Assembly: GCA_900446925.1 (NCBI GenBank)
Contig: UAVY01000001.1
Location: 124,001 to 188,000, forward strand
Source of the DNA: Citrobacter koseri
Lineage (GTDB): Bacteria > Pseudomonadota > Gammaproteobacteria > Enterobacterales > Enterobacteriaceae
Direction: 5' to 3'
Length of the DNA: 64,000 nucleotides
Shown here: positions 10,233 to 23,412 of the stretch, in pieces
How positions within the stretch are numbered: position 1 is the first letter of the stretch
How the letters are laid out: each line of letters starts with the position of its first letter
Notes under the pieces: generated by a model
What the model saw: the letters and a program-made list of their open reading frames with translations, nothing else
What the model was told of the DNA's origin: nothing
The model's database searches: none
Position numbers and translations under genes: made by a program

Positions 10233-11661
10233 GTGCCGCAACGTATTTTGGTTCTTGGCGCCAGTGGTTACATTGGTCAACATCTGGTGCGGGCGCTCAG
10301 CGCGCAAGGGCACCAGATTCTGGCGGCGGCACGTCGCATCGAACGGCTGGAAAAACAGCAACTGGCTAACGTCAGTTGTCATAAAGTCGATCTCAACTGG
10401 CCGGATAATCTGCCCGCGCTGCTCCGCGAGGTCGACACCGTCTATTACCTGGTGCATGGCATGGGCGAAGGCGGCGATTTTATTGCCCATGAGCGCCAGG
10501 TTGCGATGAACGTGCGCGATGCGCTGCGTGAGGTACCGGTCAAACAGCTCATATTCCTCAGTTCGTTGCAGGCGCCGAAACATGAGCAGTCTGACCATTT
10601 GCGTGCCCGGCAGTTAACTGCGGAGACGCTGCGAGAATCCGGCGTGCCGGTGACTGAACTGCGCGCCGGCATTATCGTCGGCGCAGGTTCAGCCGCCTTC
10701 GAAGTGATGCGCGATATGGTCTACAATCTGCCGGTGCTGACGCCGCCTCGCTGGGTGCGCTCCCGAACCACGCCCATCGCGCTGGAAAATTTGCTGCACT
10801 ATCTGGTGGCGTTGCTGGATCACCCTGCCTGCGAGCACCGGGTTCTCGAAGCCGCCGGGCCGCAGGTCTTAAGCTATCAGGAGCAGTTCAAACACTTTAT
10901 GGCCGTCAGCGGCAAACATCGCCTGCTGATCCCCATCCCTTTTCCGACCCGCTGGATTTCAGTCTGGTTTTTAAATGTCATTACGTCCGTTCCGCCGACC
11001 ACGGCAAAAGCGCTGATCCAGGGCTGAAACATGACCTGCTGGCCGATGATACCGAACTGCGGGCGTTGGTCCCCCAGACGCTCATCTCCTTTGACGATGC
11101 CGTGCGTCGCACGCTGAAGGAGGAAGAAAAACTGGTCAACTCCAGCGACTGGGGATACGACGCCCAGGCGTTTGCCCGCTGGCGACCAGAGTATGGCTAT
11201 TTTGCCAAACAGGCCGGATTCACGGTTAAAACCTCCGCCAGCCGGAAAGCCCTGTGGCAGGTGATCAACCGTCTCGGCGGCAAAGAAGGCTATTTCTTTG
11301 GCAATATTCTCTGGAAGACGCGTGCGGCAATGGATCTGCTGGTGGGGCATCGACTGGCAAAAGGCCGACCTGAACACGCGCTTCTTCAGACCGGCGACAC
11401 GGTGGACAGTTGGAAAGTCATCATTGTCGAGCCGGAAAAGCAGCTGACCTTACTGTTTGGCATGAAAGCGCCGGGCCTTGGCCGTCTGAGCTTTACCCTT
11501 GAAGATAAAGGCGATCACCGGCAAATTGACGTGCGCGCCTGGTGGCACCCGCACGGGATGCCCGGCCTTTTCTACTGGCTGCTGATGATCCCGGCGCATC
11601 TCTTTATTTTCCGGGCATGACAAAGCGAATCGCCCGGCTTGCAGAACAAATCACAGATTAA
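10233..11661 (+). CDS. ybjT: NAD(P)-binding DUF2867-type protein YbjT (two 1-bp deletions)
   Basis: About 476 residues after correction. The N-terminal Rossmann fold ([18 protein letters not shown]) belongs to the extended/atypical SDR family; the C-terminal half is the DUF2867 region. Biochemical function is unknown. The start is GTG, preceded by AAGGAGACGG. The frame breaks at about 11024 (CAGGGCTGAAACATG lacks one C for QGLKHDLL) and at about 11612 (TTCCGGGCATGA lacks one G for [17 protein letters not shown]). With both repaired the stop is the TAA at 11659-11661. Confidence 0.85.
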
Positions 11662-11759
11662 TCATAAAAACATACTGTATTCTTTCATGTTTCCCATTGC
11701 ATACCGACGTAATTCACGGAAGAATGCGCACGAAGTTCTATTAACCACAGTGGATTGAT

Positions 11760-12775
11760 ATGAAGGTACTGGTTACCGGCGCCACCAGCGGCTTAGGTCG
11801 AAACGCGGTTGAGTTTTTGCGCAATAAAGGCATCAGCGTCAGAGCTACCGGTCGCAATGAAGCGATGGGCAAGCTGCTGCAAAAAATGGGGGCGGAATTT
11901 GTCCATGCGGATTTGACCGAGCTGGTCTCTTCGCAGGCAAAAGTGATGCTCGCAGGCATTGATACGCTGTGGCACTGCTCCAGTTTCACCTCGCCGTGGG
12001 GAACCCAGGAAGCCTTCGATCTGGCGAACGTCCGCGCCACCCGACGCCTCGGCGAATGGGCCGTCGCCTGGGGCGTACGTAACTTTATTCATATCTCCTC
12101 TCCGTCACTCTATTTTGATTATCACCACCATCGCGATATCAAAGAGGATTTTCGTCCGCACCCGCTTCGCCAACGAATTTGCACGCAGCAAAGCGGCCGG
12201 TGAAGAGGTGATTAACCTGCTGGCGCAGGCCAACCCGCAGACGCGTTTTACCGTCCTGCGCCCGCAAAGCCTGTTTGGCCCACACGATAAAGTCTTTATT
12301 CCGCGTCTGGCGCATATGATGCACCACTACGGCAGCGTTCTGTTGCCGCACGGCGGCCAGCGCACTGGTGGATATGACTTATTATGAAAACGCCGTCCAC
12401 GCGATGTGGCTGGCAAGCCAGGAAAGCAGTGACAAGCTGCCTTCTGGTCGGGTCTATAACATCACAAATGGCGAACACCGAACGCTGCGCAGCATTGTGC
12501 AGAAGCTGATTGATGAATTAAACATTGATTGCCGAATCCGTTCGGTTCCGTATCCGATGCTGGATATGATCGCCCGCAGCATGGAGCGTTTCGGCAATAA
12601 ATCGGCGAAAGAGCCGACGCTGACGCACTACGGCGTTTCCAAGCTGAATTTCGATTTTACGCTGGACACCACGCGCGCCCAGGAAGAACTGGGCTATCAG
12701 CCCATCGTCACGCTGGATGAAGGCATTGAGCGTACCGCCGCCTGGCTGCGCGATCACGGCAAGCTACCGCGCTGA
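11760..12775 (+). CDS. ybjS: NAD-dependent epimerase/dehydratase family protein YbjS (two 1-bp insertions)
   Basis: Extended SDR protein, 337 residues after correction. Glycine-rich motif [16 protein letters not shown] at residues 4-19. An active-site-like Tyr/Ser region ([14 protein letters not shown]) follows. Substrate unknown. The frame breaks near 12160-12166 (CGCACCCGCTTC, one extra C) and near 12355 (GGCGGCCAGCGC, one extra C); repair gives [13 protein letters not shown] and [14 protein letters not shown]. The ybjS/amiD pair that is adjacent in E. coli is split here by the secretion island. Confidence 0.85.
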
Positions 12776-12792
12776 CCGGCGCACAGTGAACA

Positions 12793-12820
12793 CAAAAAAC
12801 GGCAACCATCAGGTTGCCGT
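12793..12820 (-). terminator. Rho-independent terminator of the chitinase end of the island
   Basis: On the minus strand ACGGCAACC-TGAT-GGTTGCCGT is followed by TTTTTT, a textbook intrinsic terminator. It points leftward, so it would end transcripts from the GH19 chitinase gene. It sits in the convergent gap with ybjS. Weak REP-like GC-rich bases occupy 12833-12905. Confidence 0.8.
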
Positions 12821-12925
12821 CAGATCGTTGTTGTACCGGATGGCACAATAGATACGACTCACCCGCCGCAGGCCCGATAAGCCTTCGCCATCGGGCATTT
12901 CAGGCGTTGTCGTTTTATATTGTCA

Positions 12926-14746
12926 TTACAGCGCTCTCCACGCGTCAGACCATGCCAGACCCGCGCCGGGTTCATAATAGGCCGGCGCCGTATTACACCA
13001 GCCGCTATACGGGAATGGTTTGCACTGGAACAGCTTACCGTGGTTATTCACGATATCGCCCGCATTGTACTTACTGTTCGCGCTCCATGCCGGATACGAA
13101 CCCGAAGCGCCGTCGTCCTGAGATGGCGTTGCCGCTTTCGCTTTCACGTTGAGCAGATAAGAGGTGGTGCTGCTCAGCTCACCATCACTGACGGTCAGAC
13201 TCACCTCGTACTGCTGAGCGGTCGCCGCTTCCGGCGCGGCGAAGGTTACGACCGCTTTGTCTTCGCCAGACACGGTCTGACCATCCTGAGCACGCCAGGT
13301 GTAGGTCAGTTTGTTGCCGTCTTCGTCAGTCGACCCCTCCGCGCTCAAAGAGACCTGCGCCCCCGCATCTACCGCGCCAATCGGCCCTGCGATATGGGCT
13401 ACCGGCGCATGGTTAACGGTGGTCGGCTCTGCTGGCGTTTCATCCGGCACTGGCGCAGGTGCAGGCGTATCATCAGCCGGTGTTGGCGTTACGGGCTCTT
13501 CATCCGGTTTAGTCGAAGAACCGTCATCATTAATGATGTTCACATTGTAGAAATGCTGTACACATTTCGTGTAATCCCCCTCTTTAAACGCGCTGAATGG
13601 CGTCTGATAACCCACCAGTTGGCAGGCATAGGTTTTGCCGTCCGGCGTATCCGAGCTCCATCCCCAATCTTGTTCCCAGTAGATCTTCAATGCGCCCGCG
13701 CCGCCTTCATCGAACTGCTTCATGTTGGCGCAGCCCAGCACTTCATCTGCCGGAACCGGTACTTTCAGGTAGTTAGCGAACTCTTTGTAGTATTTGATAC
13801 GATTCTGCGACTGCGCGATTTCCGTCGGGCCGCCGCATTCAACGCCGCCGTTGATAATCTGGGTGGTGACGCCAAAGCCGGGCACCAGACCGTTAGCCTT
13901 ATCGTGCGCGTTCGGCTGCCAGGTGCCATCGATGACCTGCAACATGCTAGGTTTCGGCGGCTGCGGGTAGGCGAAGAAGAAAATAGCGCTCGCCAGGTTC
14001 AGCCAGGTATCGGCAACCAGCTCCGGTTTATCCAGTAGCGTGCGAACGTCGCCATACATCGCTTCGGAGAACGGCCCGTAGTTGTAGTTATAGGACAACT
14101 GTTTCGCACCGCGGCCAAAGTAACTCAGGAATTCACCATCTTTGTCTTTGCCGCACGGCCAGGTTTGCCCCTGCCAGACGCTCGGGTTACATTCGCCGTT
14201 ATAGCCGCCTTTCTGCCCTTCGCTCCAGCCCATTTCACGCACATACACCAGCGCCTGACGCCATTCGGCCTCTGGACGCCAGCTCTCATGGCCGCCGGTT
14301 TCCTGCGCAAAGTGGGCGAACATCGTTGCCAGCTCTTTGCGGCAAATCGCATCACTGTCGCGACCATCGTTATAGGTCTTACACAGCGCCGGGAATTTAC
14401 CGACTGCTTTCAGGAAATTGCTGTAGGTATATTCTTTAGCACGCAGCGGGAAAAGATATTCCCAGTCGCTGGCTTTGATGATCCCCTCAACGCGTTTGAC
14501 GTTTTCCGGGTTGGCGGCGCGACCGGGTTCAATGAGTTCTACCTGGGCATTATCCAGCGTCTGGATCGTCTCTTTCACCGAAGCCATCAACGGGAAATTT
14601 GTCAGCTCCTGCTCCTTTTTCGCCAGATCGCTGGCTTTTATGGTGTAAGGCTCACTGCTGCTGGCCTGCAATGTATTTGCTTGCGCCATAAACGGCACCG
14701 TACAGGCACCCGCAATGAGTACACTCAATAATGTCCTTTTGCTCAT
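12926..14746 (-). CDS. Secreted GH19 chitinase with PKD and CBM5/12 domains
   Basis: Intact, 606 residues from the ATG at 14746. The start is chosen because it begins a clean signal peptide ([23 protein letters not shown]); an upstream in-frame extension to 14872 lacks secretory character. The GH19 catalytic domain lies at about 90-440, with the catalytic Glu in [13 protein letters not shown] and the substrate-binding motif [17 protein letters not shown] Pro/Thr/Asp-rich linker, a PKD domain (about 480-565, [13 protein letters not shown]) and a C-terminal CBM5/12 chitin-binding module ([16 protein letters not shown]...) follow. It hydrolyses beta-1,4 GlcNAc links. It is very probably a substrate of the adjacent type II secretion system; that link is inferred from position and signal peptide. 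Confidence 0.9.
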   Translation of the reverse strand: MSKRTLLSVLIAGACTVPFMAQANTLQASSSEPYTIKASDLAKKEQELTNFPLMASVKETIQTLDNAQVELIEPGRAANPENVKRVEGIIKASDWEYLFPLRAKEYTYSNFLKAVGKFPALCKTYNDGRDSDAICRKELATMFAHFAQETGGHESWRPEAEWRQALVYVREMGWSEGQKGGYNGECNPSVWQGQTWPCGKDKDGEFLSYFGRGAKQLSYNYNYGPFSEAMYGDVRTLLDKPELVADTWLNLASAIFFFAYPQPPKPSMLQVIDGTWQPNAHDKANGLVPGFGVTTQIINGGVECGGPTEIAQSQNRIKYYKEFANYLKVPVPADEVLGCANMKQFDEGGAGALKIYWEQDWGWSSDTPDGKTYACQLVGYQTPFSAFKEGDYTKCVQHFYNVNIINDDGSSTKPDEEPVTPTPADDTPAPAPVPDETPAEPTTVNHAPVAHIAGPIGAVDAGAQVSLSAEGSTDEDGNKLTYTWRAQDGQTVSGEDKAVVTFAAPEAATAQQYEVSLTVSDGELSSTTSYLLNVKAKAATPSQDDGASGSYPAWSANSKYNAGDIVNNHGKLFQCKPFPYSGWCNTAPAYYEPGAGLAWSDAWRAL

Positions 14747-14891
14747 TTCAATTTTTCCTTTATGTACAATAGTGATTAATTCAAATTCTGCGTTGTCCAT
14801 TAACAACACGAATAAACAAACGTCAGAACCTGGGGTTTTACTTTTCGAAGAACACCAGCAGGAATTCTTCAAAAAATAAAAGCGGCTGGAT

Positions 14892-15335
14892 TTATTTATA
14901 TTGCGTGGTCATTTTTATACGCTGGTATGTTTCCCAGACTTTATGCGCGTAAATCATGCGCTGCGGGTAATTCTCTTTTTTAACCCCGGCGTTATATGCG
15001 CCTACCGCCTCCCAGTTATAACCATATACTTTGATCATATCGGATAAGATCGACGCGCCGACCATAATAGATGTACAGGGTTCCAGCATCAGTCGATACT
15101 CATCAATGCCACGGCGTTCCAGCGCTGAAAAATGCGAACTATTTATTTGCATCAACCCGACATCTCTCGTCCCGTCGTGATTTCGTCCTACCGCATAGGG
15201 ATTCATGCCAGACTCGACTTGCGCAATGGCAAATAATAAATAAGGGTCAACATGATAATAATTTGCGGCTCTGTCCCAGCAGTTGGCAAACGCGCTTTGA
15301 CTTAACATCAATAACAACAAAATTAAACGTTTCAT
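14892..15335 (-). CDS. Small secreted lysozyme-like transglycosylase (IpgF/IagB/VirB1 type)
   Basis: 147 residues. Signal peptide [17 protein letters not shown] followed by mature [14 protein letters not shown], the characteristic start of specialised lytic transglycosylases such as IpgF, IagB and EtgA. The catalytic Glu is in [17 protein letters not shown]; the second motif is [12 protein letters not shown] and the third [13 protein letters not shown]. It would cleave peptidoglycan in the periplasm. Relatives serve type III/IV secretion systems or pili; here the gene lies between two chitinase genes downstream of a T2SS, suggesting it opens the wall for the T2SS or is itself cargo. It lacks a lipobox. 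Confidence 0.85.
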   Translation of the reverse strand: MKRLILLLLMLSQSAFANCWDRAANYYHVDPYLLFAIAQVESGMNPYAVGRNHDGTRDVGLMQINSSHFSALERRGIDEYRLMLEPCTSIMVGASILSDMIKVYGYNWEAVGAYNAGVKKENYPQRMIYAHKVWETYQRIKMTTQYK

Positions 15336-15399
15336 ATTTTTATCCGGTTGTCGGGGTGATCTGCTCCTTGTTCGTTATGCACATTATTTTTTAGAGATG

Positions 15400-15421
15400 G
15401 CCGCCCCCAGACAGGGGCGGC
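15400..15421. terminator. Strong GC hairpin between the GH18 chitinase and transglycosylase genes
   Basis: GCCGCCCC and GGGGCGGC arms flank the loop CAGACA. On the minus strand it is not directly followed by a T-run, so it could be an attenuator or RNA-stability hairpin rather than a full terminator. Confidence 0.5.
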
Positions 15422-15468
15422 TACCCTTCGCGAATAGATAACGTATCCGCATTATTAAGGTAAGAGGA

Positions 15469-18195
<2,727 letters not shown>

Positions 18196-18441
18196 TTATT
18201 CGTGAATATTTAACAGCCATGCATTCCTTAGAGCATGGACGAATTGCAAACAGTAATTTATTTAAGACAACGGAAACCAACCCATTATAAAAATGAAATA
18301 ATCTATTTCGCTTTACGCTCCTCCCTAAAATGGCATAAGCATTAATTCTATTAACTTATGCGACAATGATAATCTGGAAAATAAATAAGTTCCCTTTATT
18401 CCCTCGGCGAAAGAATTTAAAAAAACGCTTGACCAACCGCG

Positions 18442-19239
18442 TCAGAATGTGAATTGCAATGTCTGGAAGATAAACATCACCATTCCCGAAAAGGCCAGAC
18501 AGGGACCAAAAGGAATTTGCCCCGCTTTATTTACGCCAGAGTAAAAAAGGCCATACAGCACAATACCGCTTAATGCCGCAACCAGAATTAATAACGGTAA
18601 CGCCTGCCAGCCGCACCACGCCCCCAGCGCCGCCAGTAGCTTAAAATCGCCCTGTCCAAGCCCTTCCCGCCCCGTCAGCAGGCGAAAACTCCAGTACACC
18701 AGCCACAGAATGAGATACCCCGCAACGGCGCCATATAACGCGCTCGCCAACGGCATCGTGTGGAAAACGCAATGCAGCAGCAGCCCAGCCCACAGCAGCG
18801 GCTGCGTGAGACAATCCGGCAACAGCATATATTTCGCATCAATCATCGTGAGCGGCAGCAAACCGCACCATAAAACCCACAGCGCGATCAGCGTGACAAA
18901 GGAAGGGAGCGCCGCCGCCGTTGCCGCAAAAAAAAGCGCACTGGCTAACTCCACCAACAGTAAGCGCAGGGGAATCACAGACTGGCAATGACGGCAGCGA
19001 CCGCGCAGGCAGCACCAGCTCAGTAACGGAATATTTTCCCACCAGGCCAGTTGATGCCCACAGTCCGCGCAGTGCGAGGCAGGAAAAAGTAAATTCCCCG
19101 CCCCTTCCTTTTCCATCACCATTGCGGGAACGCGCTCGCTGACTACGCCAAGAAAACTGCCGAGGATTCCGCCCAGACAGGCGCTCATTATGCAAAATCC
19201 AATCGGCCAGCTTTCCCGAAACAACATGATCGTATTCAT
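18442..19239 (-). CDS. gspO: Type II secretion prepilin peptidase GspO
   Basis: Intact, 265 residues. Inner-membrane aspartyl protease that cleaves and N-methylates the pseudopilins GspG-K. Two zinc-binding CxxC pairs (CADCG and CRHCQ) lie in the N-terminal cytoplasmic loop. The catalytic Asp residues are in MIDAKYMLLPD and GLGQGDFK (GxGD motif). Several hydrophobic helices follow. Start overlaps the gspM stop by 4 bp (ATGA). It is the last gsp gene; no gspN is present, as in E. coli. The 264 bp between it and the GH18 gene are AT-rich and may hold a separate chitinase promoter. Confidence 0.95.
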   Translation of the reverse strand: MNTIMLFRESWPIGFCIMSACLGGILGSFLGVVSERVPAMVMEKEGAGNLLFPASHCADCGHQLAWWENIPLLSWCCLRGRCRHCQSVIPLRLLLVELASALFFAATAAALPSFVTLIALWVLWCGLLPLTMIDAKYMLLPDCLTQPLLWAGLLLHCVFHTMPLASALYGAVAGYLILWLVYWSFRLLTGREGLGQGDFKLLAALGAWCGWQALPLLILVAALSGIVLYGLFYSGVNKAGQIPFGPCLAFSGMVMFIFQTLQFTF

Positions 19240-19721
19240 GCGTTTTTATTCCAGCTCAGCGTAATATTGGCTTTCACGTCGCTTTGACGATCGACCGGCT
19301 GCAAATCCATTTTTTGCAACTGAACGCCGGACGTAACATTCACTTCACGTAGCCAGTTTTTCAGTTCATAAATATTGACCTGTTCAACAACAAAAGAGAG
19401 TGAGCGTTCATCCTGACGAATATCAGACAACGCGAGATGGATCTCTTTCGCGCTCTCTTCAATAACCGTTCGCGGGTTGTTCGTTTTTAAGACTTTCGCC
19501 TGTAAATGATTTTTATCGATTTCGTCCCGCATCCAGCGCAGCGTCTCTTTTTGCCGCATTAACGTGGACTGGCTGTTTTGAATCATATGATCCAGCGGAA
19601 TAATGCCGCCGTAATAAATTACCGCGCAGCACATCGCCGCCGCACATCGCGTAATAAGACCACGCTCGCGATCGCTGTAGTTTTGATAGCGCGCTTTTAA
19701 TTGTGCAATTCGCTCTTTCAT
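19236..19721 (-). CDS. gspM: T2SS inner-membrane platform protein GspM
   Basis: 161 residues. Short basic cytoplasmic N-terminus (MKERIAQLKARYQNYSDRE), one membrane segment (CAAAMCCAVIYYGGIIPLD), a coiled-coil-like stretch, then a periplasmic ferredoxin-like domain. GspM pairs with GspL in the assembly platform. It overlaps gspL and gspO by 4 bp on each side, implying translational coupling. Confidence 0.9.
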   Translation of the reverse strand: MKERIAQLKARYQNYSDRERGLITRCAAAMCCAVIYYGGIIPLDHMIQNSQSTLMRQKETLRWMRDEIDKNHLQAKVLKTNNPRTVIEESAKEIHLALSDIRQDERSLSFVVEQVNIYELKNWLREVNVTSGVQLQKMDLQPVDRQSDVKANITLSWNKNA

Positions 19722-20863
19722 TTATATTTCCCCGTCACGATCGCCGTATAGGGTGACTGGTCCGAAACCGGTTGTAACGCAAAGTCAAAATGGGGGCTGG
19801 CCTGCGTAACGAAATCCTGTAGCGCCTGCGAATTCGGTGAAGCCGCGTTCAGCGTCAACACATTCTGCGCGTTGTCATATTCCACTTCATTTATCTCAAT
19901 AGCAGGCACAGACTGTTTAACCTGCTCCAGCGCCTCCAGTTGCAGAAAAATACCTTTGCTCTGTTTTTTAATATTCTGACCAAAATGGTATTTGATATTG
20001 GTTTTCTGCCGCAGACTCGGGAAATAGTGTTGAGCGACCTGGGCAATCTCGGCCTGTACCTGATTTTCCTGCTGAACCAACATCCATGCCATTGCCACGC
20101 GCGGGCCAATCAGCAAACCCATCGACAGCAGCGCAGACACCGCCATTGCTGTCCTCAGATGTCGAAATCGCCCCACCTCTTTGCCGCAGGCGGCAAATGC
20201 GCCATGCAGCATATTGGCGCGACACGCTTTCCATTGCGGCTGAATCAATACCAGCGGATGCTGCCACGGCAGTTGTTCAGTGACATCGATACCCGCAGGC
20301 GCTTCGCCGTAGCAGCGCACTTCGCCATCGCCGCCTTGCGCCAGCAACAGCGGCAGCAGCGTAGCATCCGCTTCGCAGGCGCCGAACGGCGGAAAGCGCA
20401 GCCACCAGCTTTCGTCACAGGAAACCAGCGTACTGCCGCCTTCGTTTACCGGCAGCAGAATGGCGTCCGGCAATACCTGAATCACCTTCAGTCCGGCCTC
20501 TTCGCACAGCGCAAGCCAGCGCTCAAAGCAGGTGGCGTCAATGGCCACGGCATCCACTTCCCGCCCTTTTTTCCGCAATACCGTCCAGTGCAGTGAGTCC
20601 ACATCGCCGATCAGCGTCTCTTCCGCCAGCCATGAGAACGGTGTGGAGGCCGTCGATAACCCTTTTTTGGGCAGGGTAAAATGACGGAACACCATCTCAC
20701 TGGCGGGCAACAGCAAACAAACGCGTGTCGCCAGGGGATTTACGGCAAGCGTTCTCAGCGCATCCCGGCTTTCCAGCGTTGCCACCTGCTGGCTACCGGA
20801 GACGCACCACTCGATTTTCCCGTCCACGTTTGCATCGGGACGAATAAAAAGTACCTGTTTCAT
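19718..20863 (-). CDS. gspL: T2SS inner-membrane platform protein GspL
   Basis: 381 residues. The N-terminal actin-like cytoplasmic domain (MKQVLFIRPDA..., about 1-230) would bind the GspE ATPase. One transmembrane segment follows (about 240-260, AMAVSALLSMGLLIGPRVAMAW), then a periplasmic ferredoxin-like domain that ends with VSDQSPYTAIVTGKYK. It sits 15 bp downstream of gspK and overlaps gspM. Confidence 0.92.
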   Translation of the reverse strand: MKQVLFIRPDANVDGKIEWCVSGSQQVATLESRDALRTLAVNPLATRVCLLLPASEMVFRHFTLPKKGLSTASTPFSWLAEETLIGDVDSLHWTVLRKKGREVDAVAIDATCFERWLALCEEAGLKVIQVLPDAILLPVNEGGSTLVSCDESWWLRFPPFGACEADATLLPLLLAQGGDGEVRCYGEAPAGIDVTEQLPWQHPLVLIQPQWKACRANMLHGAFAACGKEVGRFRHLRTAMAVSALLSMGLLIGPRVAMAWMLVQQENQVQAEIAQVAQHYFPSLRQKTNIKYHFGQNIKKQSKGIFLQLEALEQVKQSVPAIEINEVEYDNAQNVLTLNAASPNSQALQDFVTQASPHFDFALQPVSDQSPYTAIVTGKYK

Positions 20864-20878
20864 AGACTATGACTTTTC

Positions 20879-21895
20879 TTATTCAATCATTCGGTAACGG
20901 CGTTGCCAGGTTCTCACCTCGCCAGAGTCACGATCGACATGAATCTGGCTGACAACGCGCAGCGTTAAATCATCAGTATTACCGGTACTCTCGACCCGGA
21001 AATAGTGACTGTTCACCGCAACAAACGCCTGCATCTGCGCGAGGATCGCTTTGCTCTGCGGATAGTTTGTTTCGAGCGTTTTACTGAACGCGTCAACCGA
21101 CGCCCACCCTTCTTCCGGGCGCGAGGCAATCAGCCGTGCTGCGTCATCCTCACTTAACGTCCCCGCAGACAGCGCAGACAACAGCGGCGCCTGCCCGGGC
21201 TTCAGGGTATTCACATCCACTTTGCTCTCCGTATCAGGCAGCGCGCACAGCACCCTGCTGGCGCGGGGATATGCCGCCACCGGAAAACCCGGCAACCGTT
21301 TTATCTCGCTGATGGTGCGCATCATCTGATTCGCAGGAAGGCGCTGCGGCGTCACGCCCGCCCAGGCATCGCTTTCCAGAGCCTCTTTTGCGGTTGTGCT
21401 GTCAGCGTCCAGATAATCCACCAGTTGTTGATAAACCTCTTCCGCCGCTGCCGTACTGATGCCGCTGTCGATCAGCAACTGTTCAACGATCTGCTCTTTC
21501 ACCGGCTTTGTCGGCTGCGCGGCTGCGCTATCCGCAGGAGGCGCAGGGTCAATGGCCAGCAGACTGTTCACGTTAAAGCAGGTCTGGGCGTCCTCAATCT
21601 GGCTCACGACGGTATAGTTCTCACCCTGAGTTTCCAGCGGTTCGTGCCACGCGCCTTCTGGCGATAATCCATTGCTCTCACCGCTGGCGTCGGTTTGCAG
21701 ACGATCTTTTATCGCCGCAGCCTGGCCTTGCATCGCCCAGCGCAGCTGCTGCTGACTGACCTGATAGCGGGTTTTCTGCAAATTTCGGCAAAACTGCTGA
21801 CCGATCTTTGCCGCCAGCGCTGACATCATCACCAGCAAAATCAACACCACCAGCAGCGCGACGCCGCGCTGTTTTTGCGCCGATTGCGTGTTCAT
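20879..21895 (-). CDS. gspK: T2SS minor pseudopilin GspK
   Basis: 338 residues, the usual large size for GspK. The prepilin leader is MNTQSAQKQRG followed by VALLVVLILLVMMSALA. The first mature residue is Val, and Glu at position 5 is replaced, which is normal for the tip pseudopilin. A large alpha-helical domain (SALSAGTLSEDDAARLIASRP) follows. GspK caps the pseudopilus with GspI and GspJ. It overlaps gspJ by 4 bp. Confidence 0.93.
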   Translation of the reverse strand: MNTQSAQKQRGVALLVVLILLVMMSALAAKIGQQFCRNLQKTRYQVSQQQLRWAMQGQAAAIKDRLQTDASGESNGLSPEGAWHEPLETQGENYTVVSQIEDAQTCFNVNSLLAIDPAPPADSAAAQPTKPVKEQIVEQLLIDSGISTAAAEEVYQQLVDYLDADSTTAKEALESDAWAGVTPQRLPANQMMRTISEIKRLPGFPVAAYPRASRVLCALPDTESKVDVNTLKPGQAPLLSALSAGTLSEDDAARLIASRPEEGWASVDAFSKTLETNYPQSKAILAQMQAFVAVNSHYFRVESTGNTDDLTLRVVSQIHVDRDSGEVRTWQRRYRMIE

Positions 21896-22557
21896 TGCTG
21901 TTCTCCACCGCGTGCTGGCGGAACCGATGCCGTAACGTCAGCAGGCGTGGGTTGTGCAGCCTCAGCGCTTTCGTCTTTCTTTGCTCCCTGGATTTCCGGC
22001 ATGTCTCCCGGCGTCATAAACACCCAGCGCCAGGTATCCCCGTTTTCCATCGTCAGCGTCAGTTCGGCGCCTTCCGGCTGATGGGCAGTTTCAACCCATG
22101 TCGTCTGCCAGCCCTGTCGCCAGAATCGCCACTTCATCGCTTTAACGTTGCTTAAAATCGGGACTTCTTCTGGACTCACGTCAGCCGGGCTATCAATGTC
22201 AGGCCAGACATCACGCCACAGGCGATGCGCCTCCAGCCGCCAGCGCACGCGTTCCAGCTGAATTTGCCCACTGACGCCGCTTACCGTCGTCAGCTCAACG
22301 GCATGTTGATCCAGACGGAACACATCCGTTTCATTGCGCGGCGCGCGCGGCTGGAGCTGAGAGAAATCGCGCTCCAGCAGGTTACAGGCTCGCTGAAGCT
22401 GATTAAGCGTCGTCGCAGTAGCATCCGTTGCCGTGGTGGTGCGCATCGCGCCGTCAAGGATTTGCCAGGCAAGGGTGCTGATCACGGCAAAAATCGTCAG
22501 CGCAATCATGATCTCCAGCAGCGTAAAACCTTGCTGGCGACGGAGTGGCGTATTCAT
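21892..22557 (-). CDS. gspJ: T2SS minor pseudopilin GspJ
   Basis: 221 residues. Prepilin cleavage motif RRQQG/FTLLEIMIALTIFAV with the key Glu5, then a globular beta-rich domain containing QLERVRWRLEAHRLWRDVWPD. A charged Glu/Ala/Pro tail ends the protein. Part of the GspH-I-J-K tip complex. It overlaps gspI and gspK by 4 bp. Confidence 0.93.
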   Translation of the reverse strand: MNTPLRRQQGFTLLEIMIALTIFAVISTLAWQILDGAMRTTTATDATATTLNQLQRACNLLERDFSQLQPRAPRNETDVFRLDQHAVELTTVSGVSGQIQLERVRWRLEAHRLWRDVWPDIDSPADVSPEEVPILSNVKAMKWRFWRQGWQTTWVETAHQPEGAELTLTMENGDTWRWVFMTPGDMPEIQGAKKDESAEAAQPTPADVTASVPPARGGEQQ

Positions 22558-22934
22558 TTGCGCTCCTTCGGCGGGACAACCCGCAGCGTGATGACCGGCT
22601 GGCCCTCTTCGCCTTCGGCATACACCTGGACTTCATCGGCAAACGCCTTGTCATCGGTTTTCACCCGCTGTTTGCGCCAGTTCCAGCTGCGTCCGCCCAT
22701 CGTTTCACTGCCTTCTTCAGCGACGTCGGGAAAAACGCTTTTTGCAAGCTGCGCTTGCGCGAGCTGGTTTTCCGCAACCCAACTGGCCTGTAGCGTATCG
22801 GCAAGACCGTGCGTAAAACGCACATTCAGCGAGACGGAATTCATCAACGCCAGCGCGGCGGTAGAAAAGATCACCAGCGCCACCATGACTTCCAACAACG
22901 TCATGCCCTGTTCTTTCGCTTCCGGTTTAGTCAT
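22554..22934 (-). CDS. gspI: T2SS minor pseudopilin GspI
   Basis: 126 residues. Leader MTKPEAKEQG/MTLLEVMVALVIFSTAALALMNS with Glu5. The short globular part (WVAENQLAQAQLAKSVFPDV) matches the family. GspI nucleates the pseudopilus tip. It overlaps gspH by 8 bp. Confidence 0.92.
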   Translation of the reverse strand: MTKPEAKEQGMTLLEVMVALVIFSTAALALMNSVSLNVRFTHGLADTLQASWVAENQLAQAQLAKSVFPDVAEEGSETMGGRSWNWRKQRVKTDDKAFADEVQVYAEGEEGQPVITLRVVPPKERK

Positions 22935-23412
22935 TGTTCTCTACCAAAACGGGTGAAGCGCCCTGCGACACCACGCGGAAATGGTGCTGTTTGTCATAGC
23001 TCTGCAACGTCAGCGTGAATCGGCTAATTTCCCCATCCGGTAAAAAGAGCACCTGCGGATCGGCATCTGGCGTGGCCGCCAGACGCTGGGGAGCGAGCGA
23101 AACGTGCATCTCTTCAGGAAACTGTCCGTGGGTGAAAATACGCCCGGCTGTCAGCGGCGCCCAATGACGCCCGCCGTTTTCCCCGGCCCACTTCACCAGC
23201 TGATATTCCGTTGGCGTCATCACCAGCCCGACAATATTTCCGTCCATCACTGCCCGATCAGAACCGTATTCAACGAGGGATTGTAATTGCTGGCCTAATA
23301 TATCTGCGCCGCTGCGTGAGGGTATTGTCGAAACCACCATCATGGCGCAGCTGGCAAAAATAACCAGCGCCAGAATAATTTCCAGCAATGTAAATCCACG
23401 TTGCTTATTCAT
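22927..23412 (-). CDS. gspH: T2SS minor pseudopilin GspH
   Basis: 161 residues. Prepilin leader MNKQRG/FTLLEIILALVIFASCAMMVV, then a beta-sandwich domain. It bridges the GspG shaft and the tip complex. Its start codon overlaps the gspG stop by one base. Confidence 0.92.
   Translation of the reverse strand: MNKQRGFTLLEIILALVIFASCAMMVVSTIPSRSGADILGQQLQSLVEYGSDRAVMDGNIVGLVMTPTEYQLVKWAGENGGRHWAPLTAGRIFTHGQFPEEMHVSLAPQRLAATPDADPQVLFLPDGEISRFTLTLQSYDKQHHFRVVSQGASPVLVENND

Noticed and set aside
12920..14038. Open frame of 372 codons antisense to the GH19 chitinase
   Set aside because: Shadow of a certain coding sequence, no ribosome binding site, no recognisable domain.
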